Positions 26,161 through 35,899 are shown, counted from the first letter of the stretch. The stretch: DNA of 64,000 nucleotides from an uncultured Alphaproteobacteria bacterium (GCA_903897605.1 CAIUCH010000030.1:57573-121572), one strand, 5' to 3'. The notes: generated by a model from the letters alone, not told the origin. Made by a program: numbers and translations.

Positions 26161-27366
26161 TCAGGACAGAATCTCGAACAGGCCGGCCGCGCCCATGCCG
26201 CCGCCGATGCACATGGTGACCACGCCATATTTGGCCTTGCGGCGGCGTCCTTCGAGCAACAGATGTCCGACCATCCGCGCCCCCGACATGCCATAGGGAT
26301 GGCCAATGGAAATAGCGCCGCCATTGACGTTCAGTTTTTCGTGGGGAATGCCGATCTTGTCCATGCAATAGAGCACCTGACAGGCAAAGGCTTCGTTCAA
26401 CTCCCACAGATCGATGTCGTTGGCGCTAAGACCGTGGCGCTTCAAAAGGCGCGGCACCGCCAGGGCGGGCCCGATTCCCATTTCGTCCGGCTCGACACCG
26501 GCAACCGCAAAGCCCTTGAAGATGCCCAGCGGCTTCAGGCCTTTCTTCGCCGCCAATTCTTCGCTCATGATCACGGACGCCGATGCACCATCGGCGAATT
26601 GCGAGGCATTGCCGGCGGTGATGTATTTGCCCACCGCTACCTGCTGGCCACCCATATGCACCAGCTTGAGCGCGGCAAGGCCGGCCAAGGTGGTGTCGGG
26701 ACGGTTGCATTCGTCCTTTGAAACCGTGACTTCGACCATGCTTTCGGCGCCGGTCGCCTTGTCGAGTTTTTTCATCTGGGTGGTCAGCGGCACGATTTCG
26801 TCGTTGAACTTGCCCGCCGCCTGCGCCGCCGCCGTGCGCTTCTGGCTTTCCAGTGCATATTCGTCGGCGCGTTCGCGGCTGATGCCATAGCGTTCGGCCA
26901 CGATCTCGGCGGTTTCGATCATCGACATCCACAAGGCGGGTTGGATCTTGAGCAGATGCTCTTCGGTGTAGTGGCTCAGATTGATGCCGCCCATCTGCAC
27001 CAGCGAGATCGATTCCACGCCCGAGCCCACCGTCACATCGGTGCCATCGGTCATGATCTGCTGCGCCGCCATCGCGATCGCCTGCAATCCGGACGAGCAA
27101 TAGCGGTTGATGGTGACGCCGGCGGTGGTCACGGGGCAGCCGGCCCAGAGCGCGGACTCGCGGGCGATATTGTTGCCGGTGGCGCCTTCGGGCATGCCGC
27201 AGCCCATGAAGACATCTTCCACTTCGCCAGGATCGATCCCGGCCCTGGCGATGGCGTGGTTGACGGCATGACCGCCCATCACCGCGCCGTGGGTCTGGTT
27301 GAAGCCGCCACGCACCGACTTGGCGAGGGCGGTCCGGGCTGTCGAAACGATCACCGCCTGTTTCAT
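26161..27366 (-). CDS. Acetyl-CoA acyltransferase (thiolase)
   Basis: Thiolase of 401 residues. The acylated Cys is Cys90 in [17 protein letters not shown], the His motif [18 protein letters not shown] and the C-terminal [13 protein letters not shown] complete the active site. The family breaks 3-ketoacyl-CoA or condenses acetyl-CoA. Sequence alone does not settle beta-oxidation against acetoacetyl-CoA formation. Start ATG 27366 ([14 protein letters not shown]) follows AGGAGAGG. It lies 25 bp after a small membrane-protein gene on the same strand and just before the CAP lipoprotein gene. Confidence 0.93.
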   Translation of the reverse strand: MKQAVIVSTARTALAKSVRGGFNQTHGAVMGGHAVNHAIARAGIDPGEVEDVFMGCGMPEGATGNNIARESALWAGCPVTTAGVTINRYCSSGLQAIAMAAQQIMTDGTDVTVGSGVESISLVQMGGINLSHYTEEHLLKIQPALWMSMIETAEIVAERYGISRERADEYALESQKRTAAAQAAGKFNDEIVPLTTQMKKLDKATGAESMVEVTVSKDECNRPDTTLAGLAALKLVHMGGQQVAVGKYITAGNASQFADGASASVIMSEELAAKKGLKPLGIFKGFAVAGVEPDEMGIGPALAVPRLLKRHGLSANDIDLWELNEAFACQVLYCMDKIGIPHEKLNVNGGAISIGHPYGMSGARMVGHLLLEGRRRKAKYGVVTMCIGGGMGAAGLFEILS

Positions 27367-27391
27367 GGGACCTCTCCTGGAATGCGCGAAA

Positions 27392-27934
27392 TTAGCGCGG
27401 CAGCCGCTCGGCCGCCAGCACGGGATAGCGCAGGGTGAAGGTGATGGCGAATGAAAGCGCCACCACATTTGCCGCGATGCCGAGATAGAAGGACACTGGC
27501 AGGAAGGTTACCGCGCCATCGGCCAGCGCCATGGCGGCGAAGCTGAGGCCCCAGACCAGCGAGATCAGCTGGTTGACGCGGATGAAGGCCGGCAGCGGCC
27601 AATGCCGGCCTTTGGAATCCTGGCTGGCATATTGCAGCGAAAATGGCTGGTGGCGCAGAAGCGATGCGAAGATCACCAGGCAAAGGCCGGTGTCCACGAT
27701 GGTCCGGACCGCGGCCAGTGAAAGCTCTGGTGCGACAAAGCCGCGTCCCAGCGCCAGAACGCCGAACAGGGCCAGGCTGGCGCCGTCCAGCAGGCGCAAG
27801 GATGGGCTTTCCATGAAGTCGCGAATGGTGACGACAAAGGCCGCAGCGAAGGCGAGCCATAGCGCCAGATCGGCCGACAGGCGCGAGAGGATGGCGAAGA
27901 GAAGGAAGGGCGCGAAGCCGAACAAAAGGGTCAT
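27392..27934 (-). CDS. Hypothetical integral membrane protein
   Basis: 180 residues with about five or six hydrophobic segments, for example [31 protein letters not shown] and [20 protein letters not shown]. No family is recognised with confidence. It lies 25 bp upstream of the thiolase gene on the same strand and after a strong terminator, so it probably begins the operon 27934-25503. Function unknown. Confidence 0.75.
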   Translation of the reverse strand: MTLLFGFAPFLLFAILSRLSADLALWLAFAAAFVVTIRDFMESPSLRLLDGASLALFGVLALGRGFVAPELSLAAVRTIVDTGLCLVIFASLLRHQPFSLQYASQDSKGRHWPLPAFIRVNQLISLVWGLSFAAMALADGAVTFLPVSFYLGIAANVVALSFAITFTLRYPVLAAERLPR

Positions 27935-27960
27935 CTTCGCGCGGCCCTTGAAGGTTCAGG

Positions 27961-28000
27961 TCCAAAGAAAAAGGCGGGACGCGAAAGCCGCGTCCCGCCT
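27961..28000 (-). terminator. Rho-independent terminator of the secreted TPR-like gene
   Basis: Perfect 12-bp stem AGGCGGGACGCG (27972-27983) and CGCGTCCCGCCT (27989-28000) with a 5-base loop. On the minus strand it is followed by TTTTTCTTT. It starts 13 bp after the stop codon of the gene ending at 28014. The strongest terminator in the window. Confidence 0.92.
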
Positions 28001-28013
28001 CATCATGCTTGCA

Positions 28014-29252
28014 TTATTTTTTCGCCGGTGCCGCGGACGCGGTGGCCGGTACAGGCGGGTTCTTCTTGATGTTCGCCAACGCCACCCACAGGCGCGTGAT
28101 GCGCGCGGTGGCAGGACCGCCACCTTGGACCTGACCGAAGGCCGCGATGGCTTCGTCATATTTGCCCTGCGCGGTGAGCGATTGGCCCAGCACCATCGGA
28201 GCTTCGGTGGAATCCGTCACGCCGCCCTTGCTGATGGCAAGCTTGGCCGCGGCTTCGGCTTCCGGATACATGCCGTAGCTGTAGAGTGCTTCAGCGAGCT
28301 TGGCGCTGTAATTGCCGTTCTGCTTCGCGCCCGCCGCGATCTGGGCCGGGATGGTTTTCTTGTCGGCATCGGCGCGGGCATTGGCATCGGGGAAGCCGGT
28401 GCCGCCATGTTGCGCCGCCACCTGGGCGTCACCGAAGAAGGTGAGATGGCTGGCGGTCGAGCCGAACAGCGAAGCGTCCTGCGCCGAAGCGGTGGCGCCC
28501 GACAGGAACTGCAACCGGCCCAGCCAGATCACTTCCACGTCGCGAATACCCTTGGAGGAAATCGCCACATCGATCATCTGGGTCCAGTCGGCGGGATCGT
28601 TGAACTGGGCGACCAGCTGCTCCAGCGTCCGCTCGGCACCGGCCTCGTCCTTACTCGCCACCTGGATGTCCAGCATGATCTGAAGAGTGCCGCGGTCGCT
28701 TTGCTTGCCGGCCGCTTTTTCGGCGTCGATGCGCTTCTGGGTGAAGTTGAGCGCTTCGGGATAATTCTTGTTCAGATAATAGGCCTGGGTGATGGCGGTC
28801 TGCGCCACCGGGTCGGTGGGGTTCGTCGCTTGGAGCTGCTTGGCGTAGATCACCGCCTTGTCATAATGCTTCTGGTTGTTGGCCAAGATCAGCGCGGTGC
28901 GCTGCGCGTTGGCTTTCTGATCGTCCGGAATGGCCGGCGAATCCGCGGCAGCCTCGGCGGCCACTTCGGCAGTCGCCATGTCCTGACCCTTCACCGCCAC
29001 GGCGATGGCAACGGAATTGATCATATAGTCGTCATAATCGGTCTTGGTGGCCACGGCGCGGGCCTTGGCGATGCCGGCATTGGCGGCGGCAAGATCGCCG
29101 GCATTGGCCGCTTTCTGGGCTTCCGCCAGGGCATTGTTGACGGCGGTGGTGAGTTTGGCGGCGGCGGCGGCCGGAGATGCCAGGAGCGCCACGGACGCTG
29201 CCGCGGCGAAAAGCGCGGCCGTCAGAGAGGCGCGGAACGATTTGCTCAACAT
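28014..29252 (-). CDS. Secreted TPR-like repeat protein of unknown function
   Basis: 412 residues with signal peptide MLSKSFRASLTAALFAAAAS ending near SPAAAAA. The mature part is Ala-rich and helical with TPR-like pairs: ALAEAQKAANAGDLAAANAG, ILANNQKHYDKAVIYAKQL, EALYSYGMYPEAEAAAKLAI and SLTAQGKYDEAIAAFGQV. Probably a periplasmic scaffold; partners are not evident. It is monocistronic: a strong terminator follows, and the divergent SDR gene starts about 215 bp upstream. Confidence 0.82.
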   Translation of the reverse strand: MLSKSFRASLTAALFAAAASVALLASPAAAAAKLTTAVNNALAEAQKAANAGDLAAANAGIAKARAVATKTDYDDYMINSVAIAVAVKGQDMATAEVAAEAAADSPAIPDDQKANAQRTALILANNQKHYDKAVIYAKQLQATNPTDPVAQTAITQAYYLNKNYPEALNFTQKRIDAEKAAGKQSDRGTLQIMLDIQVASKDEAGAERTLEQLVAQFNDPADWTQMIDVAISSKGIRDVEVIWLGRLQFLSGATASAQDASLFGSTASHLTFFGDAQVAAQHGGTGFPDANARADADKKTIPAQIAAGAKQNGNYSAKLAEALYSYGMYPEAEAAAKLAISKGGVTDSTEAPMVLGQSLTAQGKYDEAIAAFGQVQGGGPATARITRLWVALANIKKNPPVPATASAAPAKK

Positions 29253-29467
29253 GAAAAGAATTCCCTTTGTTTGGGCGGCATGGTGAAGCCGCGCGAAAAC
29301 GCCCCTCGAACTCGCTGAAGTATGGGGTTATTGCAACTTTAATTTGGCGGAGGTCTGTTTCCAATAGGGCCGTGGGCCGCAGGCCGCCCGTCTTGCTGCA
29401 CTGCAGCGTAAACAGGTTTTTTACCATGTCGGGGCGATTCTGACCGCCCCTCAAGGCGCCCCGCTTG

Positions 29468-30247
29468 ATGCCAATTCCCCAGCCTTTCCGGCTCGACGGC
29501 CGCATCGCTTTTGTTTCCGGCGCACGGGGACATCTGGGTGCCGCGATGACCCGGGCGCTGGCGGGGGCCGGCGCGCATGTCATCATCAATGGCCGCGACG
29601 ACAGCAAACTCGCGCGGTTCCAGGAGCAGTTGGGCGGCGAGGGATTTTCCGTCGAGCGCGCGACTTTCGACATCGCCGATATCGGCGCGGTGCGGGCCTT
29701 CTTTGCCGGGCGTGAGCGGCTCGACATTCTGGTCAACAATGCCGTCTCGATGCAAGTGAAGGGTTTCTCGTCCCTGCAGCCGCAGGATTTCGCCGCCACC
29801 TATGAAAGCGCCGTCACCGCGGCTTTCGAGGCGGTGCGTGCCGCGCTGCCCGCCCTCAGACGGGCCGTGGCACTTGCCGGCGACGCCAGTGTCGTCAATG
29901 TTTCTTCCATGTACGGCCAAGTCGCACCCGACGGCCGGCTCTATGCGTCGCGCGATGGCCAAAGCCCTTTTCATTACGGTCCGGTCAAGGCAGCGCTGCT
30001 GCAACTGACCCGCCATCTCGCCGCCGAATTGGGGTCAGAGGGAATTCGGGTCAATGCGCTGGTGCCCGGACCCTTTCCGGCCGGGATCGACGCCGAAGTC
30101 GGACAGCGGCTGGCGGAACGGACCATGCTGGGCCGGCTGGGCAAAGCCGCCGAGATCGCGGGCCCGCTTCTGTTTCTGGCGTCGAAGGCGTCCAGCTACA
30201 TGACCGGTGCGGCGCTCAACATTGATGGTGGCTGGACCGCTTGGTAG
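29468..30247 (+). CDS. SDR-family oxidoreductase
   Basis: 259-residue short-chain dehydrogenase. The nucleotide motif is VSGARGHLGAAMTRAL, a variant of TGxxxGxG. NNAV and VVNVSSMYG place the catalytic Ser, and YGPVKAALLQLTRHLAAELG the Tyr and Lys. The C-terminal GAALNIDGGW is typical of 3-oxoacyl-ACP reductase-like members. Substrate unknown. ATG 29468 directly follows an in-frame TTG. The cNMP/patatin gene starts 7 bp after its stop, so the pair is likely co-transcribed. Confidence 0.9.
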   Translation: MPIPQPFRLDGRIAFVSGARGHLGAAMTRALAGAGAHVIINGRDDSKLARFQEQLGGEGFSVERATFDIADIGAVRAFFAGRERLDILVNNAVSMQVKGFSSLQPQDFAATYESAVTAAFEAVRAALPALRRAVALAGDASVVNVSSMYGQVAPDGRLYASRDGQSPFHYGPVKAALLQLTRHLAAELGSEGIRVNALVPGPFPAGIDAEVGQRLAERTMLGRLGKAAEIAGPLLFLASKASSYMTGAALNIDGGWTAW

Positions 30248-30254
30248 TAGAAGC

Positions 30255-32105
30255 ATGACCATGTCGTTCCTTTCCTCCTTTCGTATCGGGCAGCAGACGC
30301 TTTATCCCGAAGAATTGCGCGAAAGGCTCCAGGGCTTCGCGCTCCTGGAAAATGTGGGGGACGGGGCGCTCAAGAATCTGCTGGCGGAAGCCAATTGGTT
30401 CGGGCTGCCCGGCGGTGCGCTGCTCGATCGCGACGGCGAGAATGACGCGGCGCTGTTTCTGGTTGTCACCGGCTCGCTGGGCGTTTTTGTGTCAGACGTG
30501 CATGGTCAGCGCCGCCTGGTGGCGCATGTCCCGGCCGGCGAAACCGTGGGCGAAATGTCACTGATCGCGCGCGATCATCATCATACCGCCCAGCTTGTCG
30601 CGTTGCGCGATAGCGAATTGCTGCGCATCAGTCCCCAAGGCTTCGAGGCCCTGATCGCGCGCCATCCCAAGGTGATGATGAATCTGATGCGCGTGCTGGT
30701 GAAGCGTCTGGCCACCACCACCCGCAATGCCGGCGATGGCGCCCGCCCCAAGACCTTTGCCATCGTGCCGCTGCAGGACAATCTGGAATCCGCCCCCATC
30801 GCCCACCGCATCGCCAATGCGCTGTGCGAGATGGGAAGCCGGGCCGCCGTGCTGGACATCCAGGCCTGCGAGCAGAGCGCCGAATGGTTCAACAGTTTCG
30901 AAGCGGCGCATGACGTGGTGTTCTATCGCGGCGATGCGCCCGACAGCGCCTGGACGCATCAATGTTTGCGCCAGGCCGATCGCATCTTCCTGCTCGCCCG
31001 CGCCGACGAACCCTTGCCGCTCAGACCGCTCGACCTGCCTGCGTTCAAGGAACGCGCCAGCGGGTTGCCGGAATTGCTGCTGCTGCATCCGCCGGGCGTG
31101 CGCGCCGGATTGCCCGAACATTTTTCGCTGCGTTCGGGATTGTTTGAATCCCATCACCATATCCGGGCCACCAACAATGCCGACGTGCAGCGGTTGGCGC
31201 GCTTCATCGCGGGCCGCGCCGTCGGTCTGGTGCTGGCGGGCGGCGGCGCGCGCGGCTTTGCCCATATCGGCATCATCAAGGCGCTGACCGAGGCCCAGGT
31301 GCCGTTCGATCATCTGGGTGGCACTTCGATGGGTGCGATCATCGCCGCGGGCCTTGCCCAGGAATGGGGTGTGGAAGAACTGACCGAGCGAATGCGCAAT
31401 GTCTTTGTCACCAACAATCCGCTTAATGATTTCACCTTCCCTTTCATCGCGCTGGTGCGGGGCAAGAAGGCCAGCACCATGCTGCGGGCCAATTTCGGCG
31501 ACATTCTGATCGAGGAACTGGCCAAGCCCTTCTTCTGTGTCTCCTCGGATCTGACCTCGGGGCGCATCCATGAGCACCGTGCCGGTCTGTTGTGGCGGGC
31601 GCTGCGCGCCAGCGTCGCGCTGCCCGGCATTCTGCCGCCGGTCACCCATCATGGCCATCTGCTGGTGGATGGCGGAGTGATGAACAATCTTCCCGTCGAC
31701 GTGATGCGCGAACATTCCTCCGGCGCCGGGCCCATCATCGCCTGCGACATTACCGGTGAACTGGATCTGCAGGTGCGCGACGACCGTTATGGCGAACGCT
31801 CCTTGTGGTGGCTGATCAGCCAGCGCATGCGGGGCACCCCGTCCATCGTCTCCATCCTGATGCGTTCCGGCACTGTGGGCTCCGAAGCGCAGCGCCGCGT
31901 GGTGCGCGAGCAGGCCGACTATCTGATCGAACCGCCCATGCCCACGATCGGCTTGCGCGACTGGAAGAAATTCGACCAGGCGATCCAGGAAGGCTATGAA
32001 ACCGCCAGCGCCTATATCGAGAAACATGGCGTGCCGCTATCCCAGGTCTGGAGCGACGGTCCCGCGATGGCGATACCCCAACGCACCGGGTCTTTTGCCC
32101 CCTGA
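30255..32105 (+). CDS. Cyclic-nucleotide-binding domain / patatin-like phospholipase
   Basis: 616-residue two-domain protein resembling bacterial relatives of neuropathy-target esterase. Residues about 20-150 form a cNMP-binding-type barrel (ALFLVVTGSLGVFVSD, VPAGETVGEMSLIARD). A central linker region follows to about 320. The patatin domain carries the oxyanion loop GGGARGFAHIG, nucleophile Ser358 in GGTSMGAI and catalytic Asp472 in LVDGGVMNNLP. It probably hydrolyses phospholipid or lysophospholipid at the membrane, gated by ligand binding. No transmembrane segment is obvious. Start ATG 30255 is 7 bp from the SDR stop. The two-hairpin repeat copy B follows. Confidence 0.9.
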   Translation: MTMSFLSSFRIGQQTLYPEELRERLQGFALLENVGDGALKNLLAEANWFGLPGGALLDRDGENDAALFLVVTGSLGVFVSDVHGQRRLVAHVPAGETVGEMSLIARDHHHTAQLVALRDSELLRISPQGFEALIARHPKVMMNLMRVLVKRLATTTRNAGDGARPKTFAIVPLQDNLESAPIAHRIANALCEMGSRAAVLDIQACEQSAEWFNSFEAAHDVVFYRGDAPDSAWTHQCLRQADRIFLLARADEPLPLRPLDLPAFKERASGLPELLLLHPPGVRAGLPEHFSLRSGLFESHHHIRATNNADVQRLARFIAGRAVGLVLAGGGARGFAHIGIIKALTEAQVPFDHLGGTSMGAIIAAGLAQEWGVEELTERMRNVFVTNNPLNDFTFPFIALVRGKKASTMLRANFGDILIEELAKPFFCVSSDLTSGRIHEHRAGLLWRALRASVALPGILPPVTHHGHLLVDGGVMNNLPVDVMREHSSGAGPIIACDITGELDLQVRDDRYGERSLWWLISQRMRGTPSIVSILMRSGTVGSEAQRRVVREQADYLIEPPMPTIGLRDWKKFDQAIQEGYETASAYIEKHGVPLSQVWSDGPAMAIPQRTGSFAP

Positions 32106-32118
32106 GTTATTTTTTATT

Positions 32119-32200
32119 TCCCCCATCTGTCTGCCACGCGGGCAAGCCCGCTAGCAGACATCTTCCCCCGCTGTCGCTCCGCTCGCGGGGGAAGAAAGCC
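32119..32200 (-). repeat. Two-hairpin dispersed intergenic element, copy B
   Basis: Reverse-complement relative of the element at 3728-3811. Hairpin 2 is GTCTGC...GCAGAC around GCGGGCAAGCCCGC, and hairpin 1 is TTCCCCC/GGGGGAA with a different loop (CGAGCGGAGCGACAG on the minus strand, itself palindromic). It lies between the convergent patatin gene (ends 32105) and the Coa1-like gene (ends 32212), a typical REP location. Confidence 0.75.
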
Positions 32201-32211
32201 AGGGGCCTCGA

Positions 32212-32661
32212 TCAGATAGATTCAGAACCGCTCGGTTCGGTCAGCACGATGTTATGCAGCAGGTCGTAGCGGCCGCCGTTTGGTAGAGTGAGGATCATGG
32301 ATTTGATCTGGACCTGGCCGTGAGAGGTGTCGGCTTCGACATCGAGGGTGCCGCTGGCCTTGTCGCCGGTGAGCGTGACTTCGTAATCGGTGCGCGCGCC
32401 TAGCCCCGGCACGAATGAGAAGGCGTTGCCATCCATGCCGGTGACATGGATGTCGTCACCCAGCACCTGATGCGCCAGTCCGTCGCGGCGGACCAGTTCG
32501 CTCACCGTGCGCAAGACCGGATCGTGACGGAAGCCCTGATAGAGGAACCAGGCGCCATAGCCGCCTGCCACGATCACGGGCAGGAAGATGAAGGCCAGTA
32601 TGGCCAGGCAGCCCCAGAGGCAACCGTTGGAACGTCGCGGGGCTTGTTGCGTCATCGTCAT
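32212..32661 (-). CDS. Coa1-like single-pass membrane protein
   Basis: 149 residues. A cytoplasmic Arg/Gln-rich start precedes one membrane segment (GCLWGCLAILAFIFLPVIVA). The C-terminal domain (LGDDIHVTGMDGN, YEVTLTGDKASGTLDVEAD, MILTLPNGGRYDLL) resembles the cytochrome oxidase assembly factor Coa1 fold found in many bacterial hypothetical proteins. A role in oxidase assembly is not shown and no oxidase genes are near. It is divergent from the hydratase gene by 72 bp. Confidence 0.65.
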   Translation of the reverse strand: MTMTQQAPRRSNGCLWGCLAILAFIFLPVIVAGGYGAWFLYQGFRHDPVLRTVSELVRRDGLAHQVLGDDIHVTGMDGNAFSFVPGLGARTDYEVTLTGDKASGTLDVEADTSHGQVQIKSMILTLPNGGRYDLLHNIVLTEPSGSESI

Positions 32662-32733
32662 CGCGTCATGAGATCACAGGCCCTGGCCTCGTGCAAAGTG
32701 CCAAGGCACAATGGCGGCAAAAGGAACACAGCC

Positions 32734-33612
32734 ATGCCGATCGACTATGATGACATGATGCAGAGCGGCGCCACCGGCCTGGAGGCGCGCTATGACGAGA
32801 AGGACGCCATGCTCTATGCCCTGGGCGTGGGCTTCATGCGCGATCCGCTGGACGAAAAGGAACTTCCCTTCGCCTATGAGAATAACGGTCTGAAGGTGGT
32901 TCCCACCTTTGCCAGCGTCATCAATCGCGGCGAAGCGCCACCCGAGCGCCAACGCATGCCGCAGAAATCCTCCATCAACTTCATGATGGTGGTCGATGGC
33001 GAGCGCCGTATCACCTTCCACAAGCCGCTGGCGCCGCGCGCCGAAATCATCGCCGACGAACGGATGATCGCGGTTCTGGACAAGGGCGAAGGCAAGGGCG
33101 CCGTGCTGGTGCAGGAACGCGCGGTGCGCGACAAGACCAGCGGAGAGAAATTATTCACCATCGTCTCCTCCATCTTTGCGCGCGGCGATGGCGGCTTTGG
33201 CGGACCGAAAGAAGGGGGACCGGAGCCACATGCGATTCCCGGCCGCGCCCCCGATCTGGTCAAGGAATGCGACACCCGTCCCGACCAGGCCTTCCTCTAT
33301 GCCTTGTCGGGCGACCGCAATCCGCTGCACCGCGACCCCGCTTTCGCCAAGGCGGTGGGATTTCCCCGCCCCATCCTGCACGGGCTTTGTTCTTATGGCA
33401 CCGTCTGCCGCGCCATTCTCTCCACCGTGGCGGAGTATAAATCCGAACGCATCCGGCAGTTCGATGTGCGTTTCTCCAAGCCCGTCTTTCCCGGCGAAAC
33501 CATCGTCACGGAAATCTGGGTTGACGGCGCCACGGTCTCCTTCCGCGCTGCGGTCAAGGAACGTCCCGGCACCGTGGTCCTGAACAACGGGCTTTGCATT
33601 CTTGGAGACTGA
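32734..33612 (+). CDS. MaoC-type enoyl-CoA hydratase (hydratase 2, double hot dog)
   Basis: 292-residue enzyme with two hot-dog halves. The second half carries the hydratase-2 motif YALSGDRNPLHRDPAFAKAV, where Asp and His are catalytic, followed by GFPRPILHGLCSYG. The N-terminal half (YAL..GVGFMRDPLDEKELPF) matches the peroxisomal MFE-2 and cholest-24-enoyl-CoA hydratase type. It forms (R)-3-hydroxyacyl-CoA, which could enter PHA or beta-oxidation. ATG 32734 follows AAAAGGAAC. It overlaps the next gene by 11 bases. Confidence 0.9.
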   Translation: MPIDYDDMMQSGATGLEARYDEKDAMLYALGVGFMRDPLDEKELPFAYENNGLKVVPTFASVINRGEAPPERQRMPQKSSINFMMVVDGERRITFHKPLAPRAEIIADERMIAVLDKGEGKGAVLVQERAVRDKTSGEKLFTIVSSIFARGDGGFGGPKEGGPEPHAIPGRAPDLVKECDTRPDQAFLYALSGDRNPLHRDPAFAKAVGFPRPILHGLCSYGTVCRAILSTVAEYKSERIRQFDVRFSKPVFPGETIVTEIWVDGATVSFRAAVKERPGTVVLNNGLCILGD

Positions 33613-34657
33613 TCCCATCGCCGATGCCGAAGACCTGATCGCTTCGGGAGGCGCAGTGCAGGCGGTGGGTGATCTGCGTGCGCGCCTTGCCGCGGGGCGG
33701 GGCGGTCTGTTGGCGCGCTTGACCCTGGTGAAGGCGCTGCTCGCATCGAACGATCTTCAAGGCGCGTTGGAAGAAGCGCGCGAAGCCGCCGCGCTCAATC
33801 CCGGTGTGGCGGTGGCGGCAATGGCGCTGGGCGAAGTGTTGCTTCGGCTGGGTGCGCTGCCGACCGCGATCGCTGAATTACAGCGGGCTTTGCGGCTGGA
33901 CCCCGGCTTGGAGCGCGCCCGCTTTCTCACAGGACGCGCCTGGCTCGATGCGGGCGAAGCACAAAAAGCGTTGGAGGTATTTGAAAGCCTTGAATCCGCG
34001 CCGCAGATCGACGATCTGATCGCCCGCGCCCATGCGATCCAGCACGCGCCGCGGTCGGATGCCGGCTATGTGCGCCATCTCTTCGATCAATTTTCCGCCG
34101 ATTACGATTCGCGCATGATCGGGCAACTGGCCTATGCCGCGCCGCAGATTCTGCGCGACCTGGCCGATCTGATAATTCCCGGCCGCGAGAATCTTTCGAT
34201 TCTCGATCTGGGTTGCGGCACCGGGTTGGCGGGCATGGTGTTCAAGGCCAGGGCGGCGCGGCTGGATGGCATCGATCTCTCCCCCACCATGGTCCTGAAA
34301 GCGCGGGCGCGGGGCATTTACGATTCCCTGATCGTGGGCGATATCGAAACCTCGCTGACCGGCACATACGATCTGGTTGTCGCCGCTGATACGCTGGTCT
34401 ATCTGGGCGATCTCGCCGCTTTGTTTCGCACCGTTCACGCGCATCTGTCGCCGGACGGTTACTTTCTCTTCACCACCGAAGCCAAAGACGCAGACGGCTT
34501 TGAACTGGGCCCCAAGCGGCGCTGGCGGCACAGCGAAGCCTATCTTCGTGAAGAGGCCGCCATGGCGGGCTTTTCCGTAGCCGGACTTGTGGTCGCCTCG
34601 CCGCGCACCGAGGCCAATCAACCGGTTCCAGGCCTGGCGGTGGCGCTTTCGCGCTGA
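33602..34657 (+). CDS. TPR-containing class I SAM methyltransferase
   Basis: 351 residues in two parts. Residues about 15-140 form TPR-like helices (ARLTLVKALLASNDLQGALE, AIAELQRALRLDPGLERARF). A short linker with YVRHLFDQFSADYD precedes a methyltransferase domain with the SAM loop ILDLGCGTGLAGMVF near residue 200 and DGIDLSPTMVLKA. This is a known TPR-methyltransferase architecture with unknown substrate. The start is TTG 33602, overlapping the hydratase gene; no better ATG exists before the TPR region, so the exact start is uncertain. Confidence 0.85.
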   Translation: METDPIADAEDLIASGGAVQAVGDLRARLAAGRGGLLARLTLVKALLASNDLQGALEEAREAAALNPGVAVAAMALGEVLLRLGALPTAIAELQRALRLDPGLERARFLTGRAWLDAGEAQKALEVFESLESAPQIDDLIARAHAIQHAPRSDAGYVRHLFDQFSADYDSRMIGQLAYAAPQILRDLADLIIPGRENLSILDLGCGTGLAGMVFKARAARLDGIDLSPTMVLKARARGIYDSLIVGDIETSLTGTYDLVVAADTLVYLGDLAALFRTVHAHLSPDGYFLFTTEAKDADGFELGPKRRWRHSEAYLREEAAMAGFSVAGLVVASPRTEANQPVPGLAVALSR

Positions 34658-34722
34658 CGACGGGCACGATTCTTGCGCTGGCGCGTTCAACTTCATGGAC
34701 ACCAGAGCTTCCAGGGATTTGC

Positions 34723-35376
34723 GTGGTTGCTATCAAACACAGTGCGACGCTTGCCGGCCTTGGACGTTTTGCGCCTCAGCGGGCATGGGCTGTGATCGCC
34801 ATCTTCGCGGCATTGCTTTGTCTGGGCGGCTTTGCCGTTCGCGGCTTCAGCGACAATGGCTTGCGGCTCGGCAGCCAGCTCGCTTGGCGCTTTACGTTCC
34901 TGGTCTATTTCGCCGCCATCGTTGCCGGTCCATTGGCACGGCTGGTTCCCTCGCAAACATTGCGCCGCCTCTGCGAGGAGCGCCGCCAACTGGTGTGGGG
35001 CTTCTGTGCCAGCTTCGGGGTCTATCTCGCTAGCATATTGGTACCCAACACCTTGACGCTTCCAGGTCCGGATCGGGATACCGCCGGCATGTCCGTCTTT
35101 ATCGTCTTCGCGGCGGCGCTGGTTCTAGTCGTCGCCTATACAACCAGCCGTCAGGCTGCATCATTTTTGGGCGACAAGGCGCGAGGCGTGATGCTGGGCA
35201 TGGGCCTGGCCACCTTCTGGCTGGCCTATGTGCTGACGGGGCTGTCCCGCATTGCCGGACCGCATCGCCCGGATGCCTATTACGGCTTCAGTCTCGCCCT
35301 GATGGTGATCGCGCTGCTCCTGCGTTTTGCCGATCGTTTCGCCGCCCAGTTCCGGGCGTGGGGCATTGCAGCGTAA
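34723..35376 (+). CDS. Hypothetical multi-pass membrane protein
   Basis: 217 residues with about six membrane segments (AWAVIAIFAALLCLGGFAVR, AWRFTFLVYFAAIVAGPLA, VFIVFAAALVLVVAYTT, YYGFSLALMVIALLLRFAD). The run FTFLVYFAAIVAGPLARL followed by RRQLVWGFCASFGVYLASIL recalls ferric-reductase-like (MsrQ-type) membrane domains, but conserved haem His residues are not convincing. The start is GTG 34723 with GGGA upstream. Function not assigned. Confidence 0.65.
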   Translation: MVAIKHSATLAGLGRFAPQRAWAVIAIFAALLCLGGFAVRGFSDNGLRLGSQLAWRFTFLVYFAAIVAGPLARLVPSQTLRRLCEERRQLVWGFCASFGVYLASILVPNTLTLPGPDRDTAGMSVFIVFAAALVLVVAYTTSRQAASFLGDKARGVMLGMGLATFWLAYVLTGLSRIAGPHRPDAYYGFSLALMVIALLLRFADRFAAQFRAWGIAA

Positions 35377-35527
35377 AATTCTCGGAATGAATTGCCGGAC
35401 GAATGAGACCTCACGGCACGGTTTGGGCACGGAGCGCGGCCGCGCCGGGCACTGGCCCGGTCAAATAAAACATGCTTCACTCCTTGGGCCTCCAAAGGGC
35501 GCGGATTTTAGGGGAGTTCCGGAAGAG

Positions 35528-35899
35528 ATGCGGCTCAAACTTGGCATTATGCTTGCAATTCTGACGGTCGCGGGCGCGGCCCCGGTATTTGCGCAGGCCA
35601 ATTGTGCCACCCCGATCCCCCCGGCCGCGCTTGACGGGCGCACCGCCACCCAGCAGCAAATCACGGCCGCGGTCGGCGATGCCAAAGGCTTCATCTCACA
35701 GTCCGACGTCTATCAGCTGTGCATGCTGGATTACGTCAAGGCGCAAAAGGATCAGGCCGTCACCGACAAGAAGCCATTCGATCCCTATATCGAAGCCGCC
35801 GCGCAAAAGAAGATCGAGAGCAATCAAGTCAGCAAAGTGAAGGTCGGCGCCGAAATCAACACCGCCATCAACGACTTCAAGATGGCCCACCCGAAATAG
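35528..35899 (+). CDS. Small secreted protein of unknown function
   Basis: 123 residues with a clear signal peptide (MRLKLGIMLAILTVAGAAPV, cleavage after FA). The mature part has two Cys (ANCATPIPP and YQLCMLDY), possibly a disulfide, and a Lys-rich helical second half. ATG 35528 follows GGAAGAG. A longer frame to 35327 overlaps the previous gene and was not used. No family recognised. It precedes a TetR regulator on the same strand by 57 bp. Confidence 0.75.
   Translation: MRLKLGIMLAILTVAGAAPVFAQANCATPIPPAALDGRTATQQQITAAVGDAKGFISQSDVYQLCMLDYVKAQKDQAVTDKKPFDPYIEAAAQKKIESNQVSKVKVGAEINTAINDFKMAHPK

Noticed and set aside
27531..29318. 595-codon plus-strand frame
   Set aside because: Runs across the terminator at 27961-28000 and antisense to two minus-strand genes.
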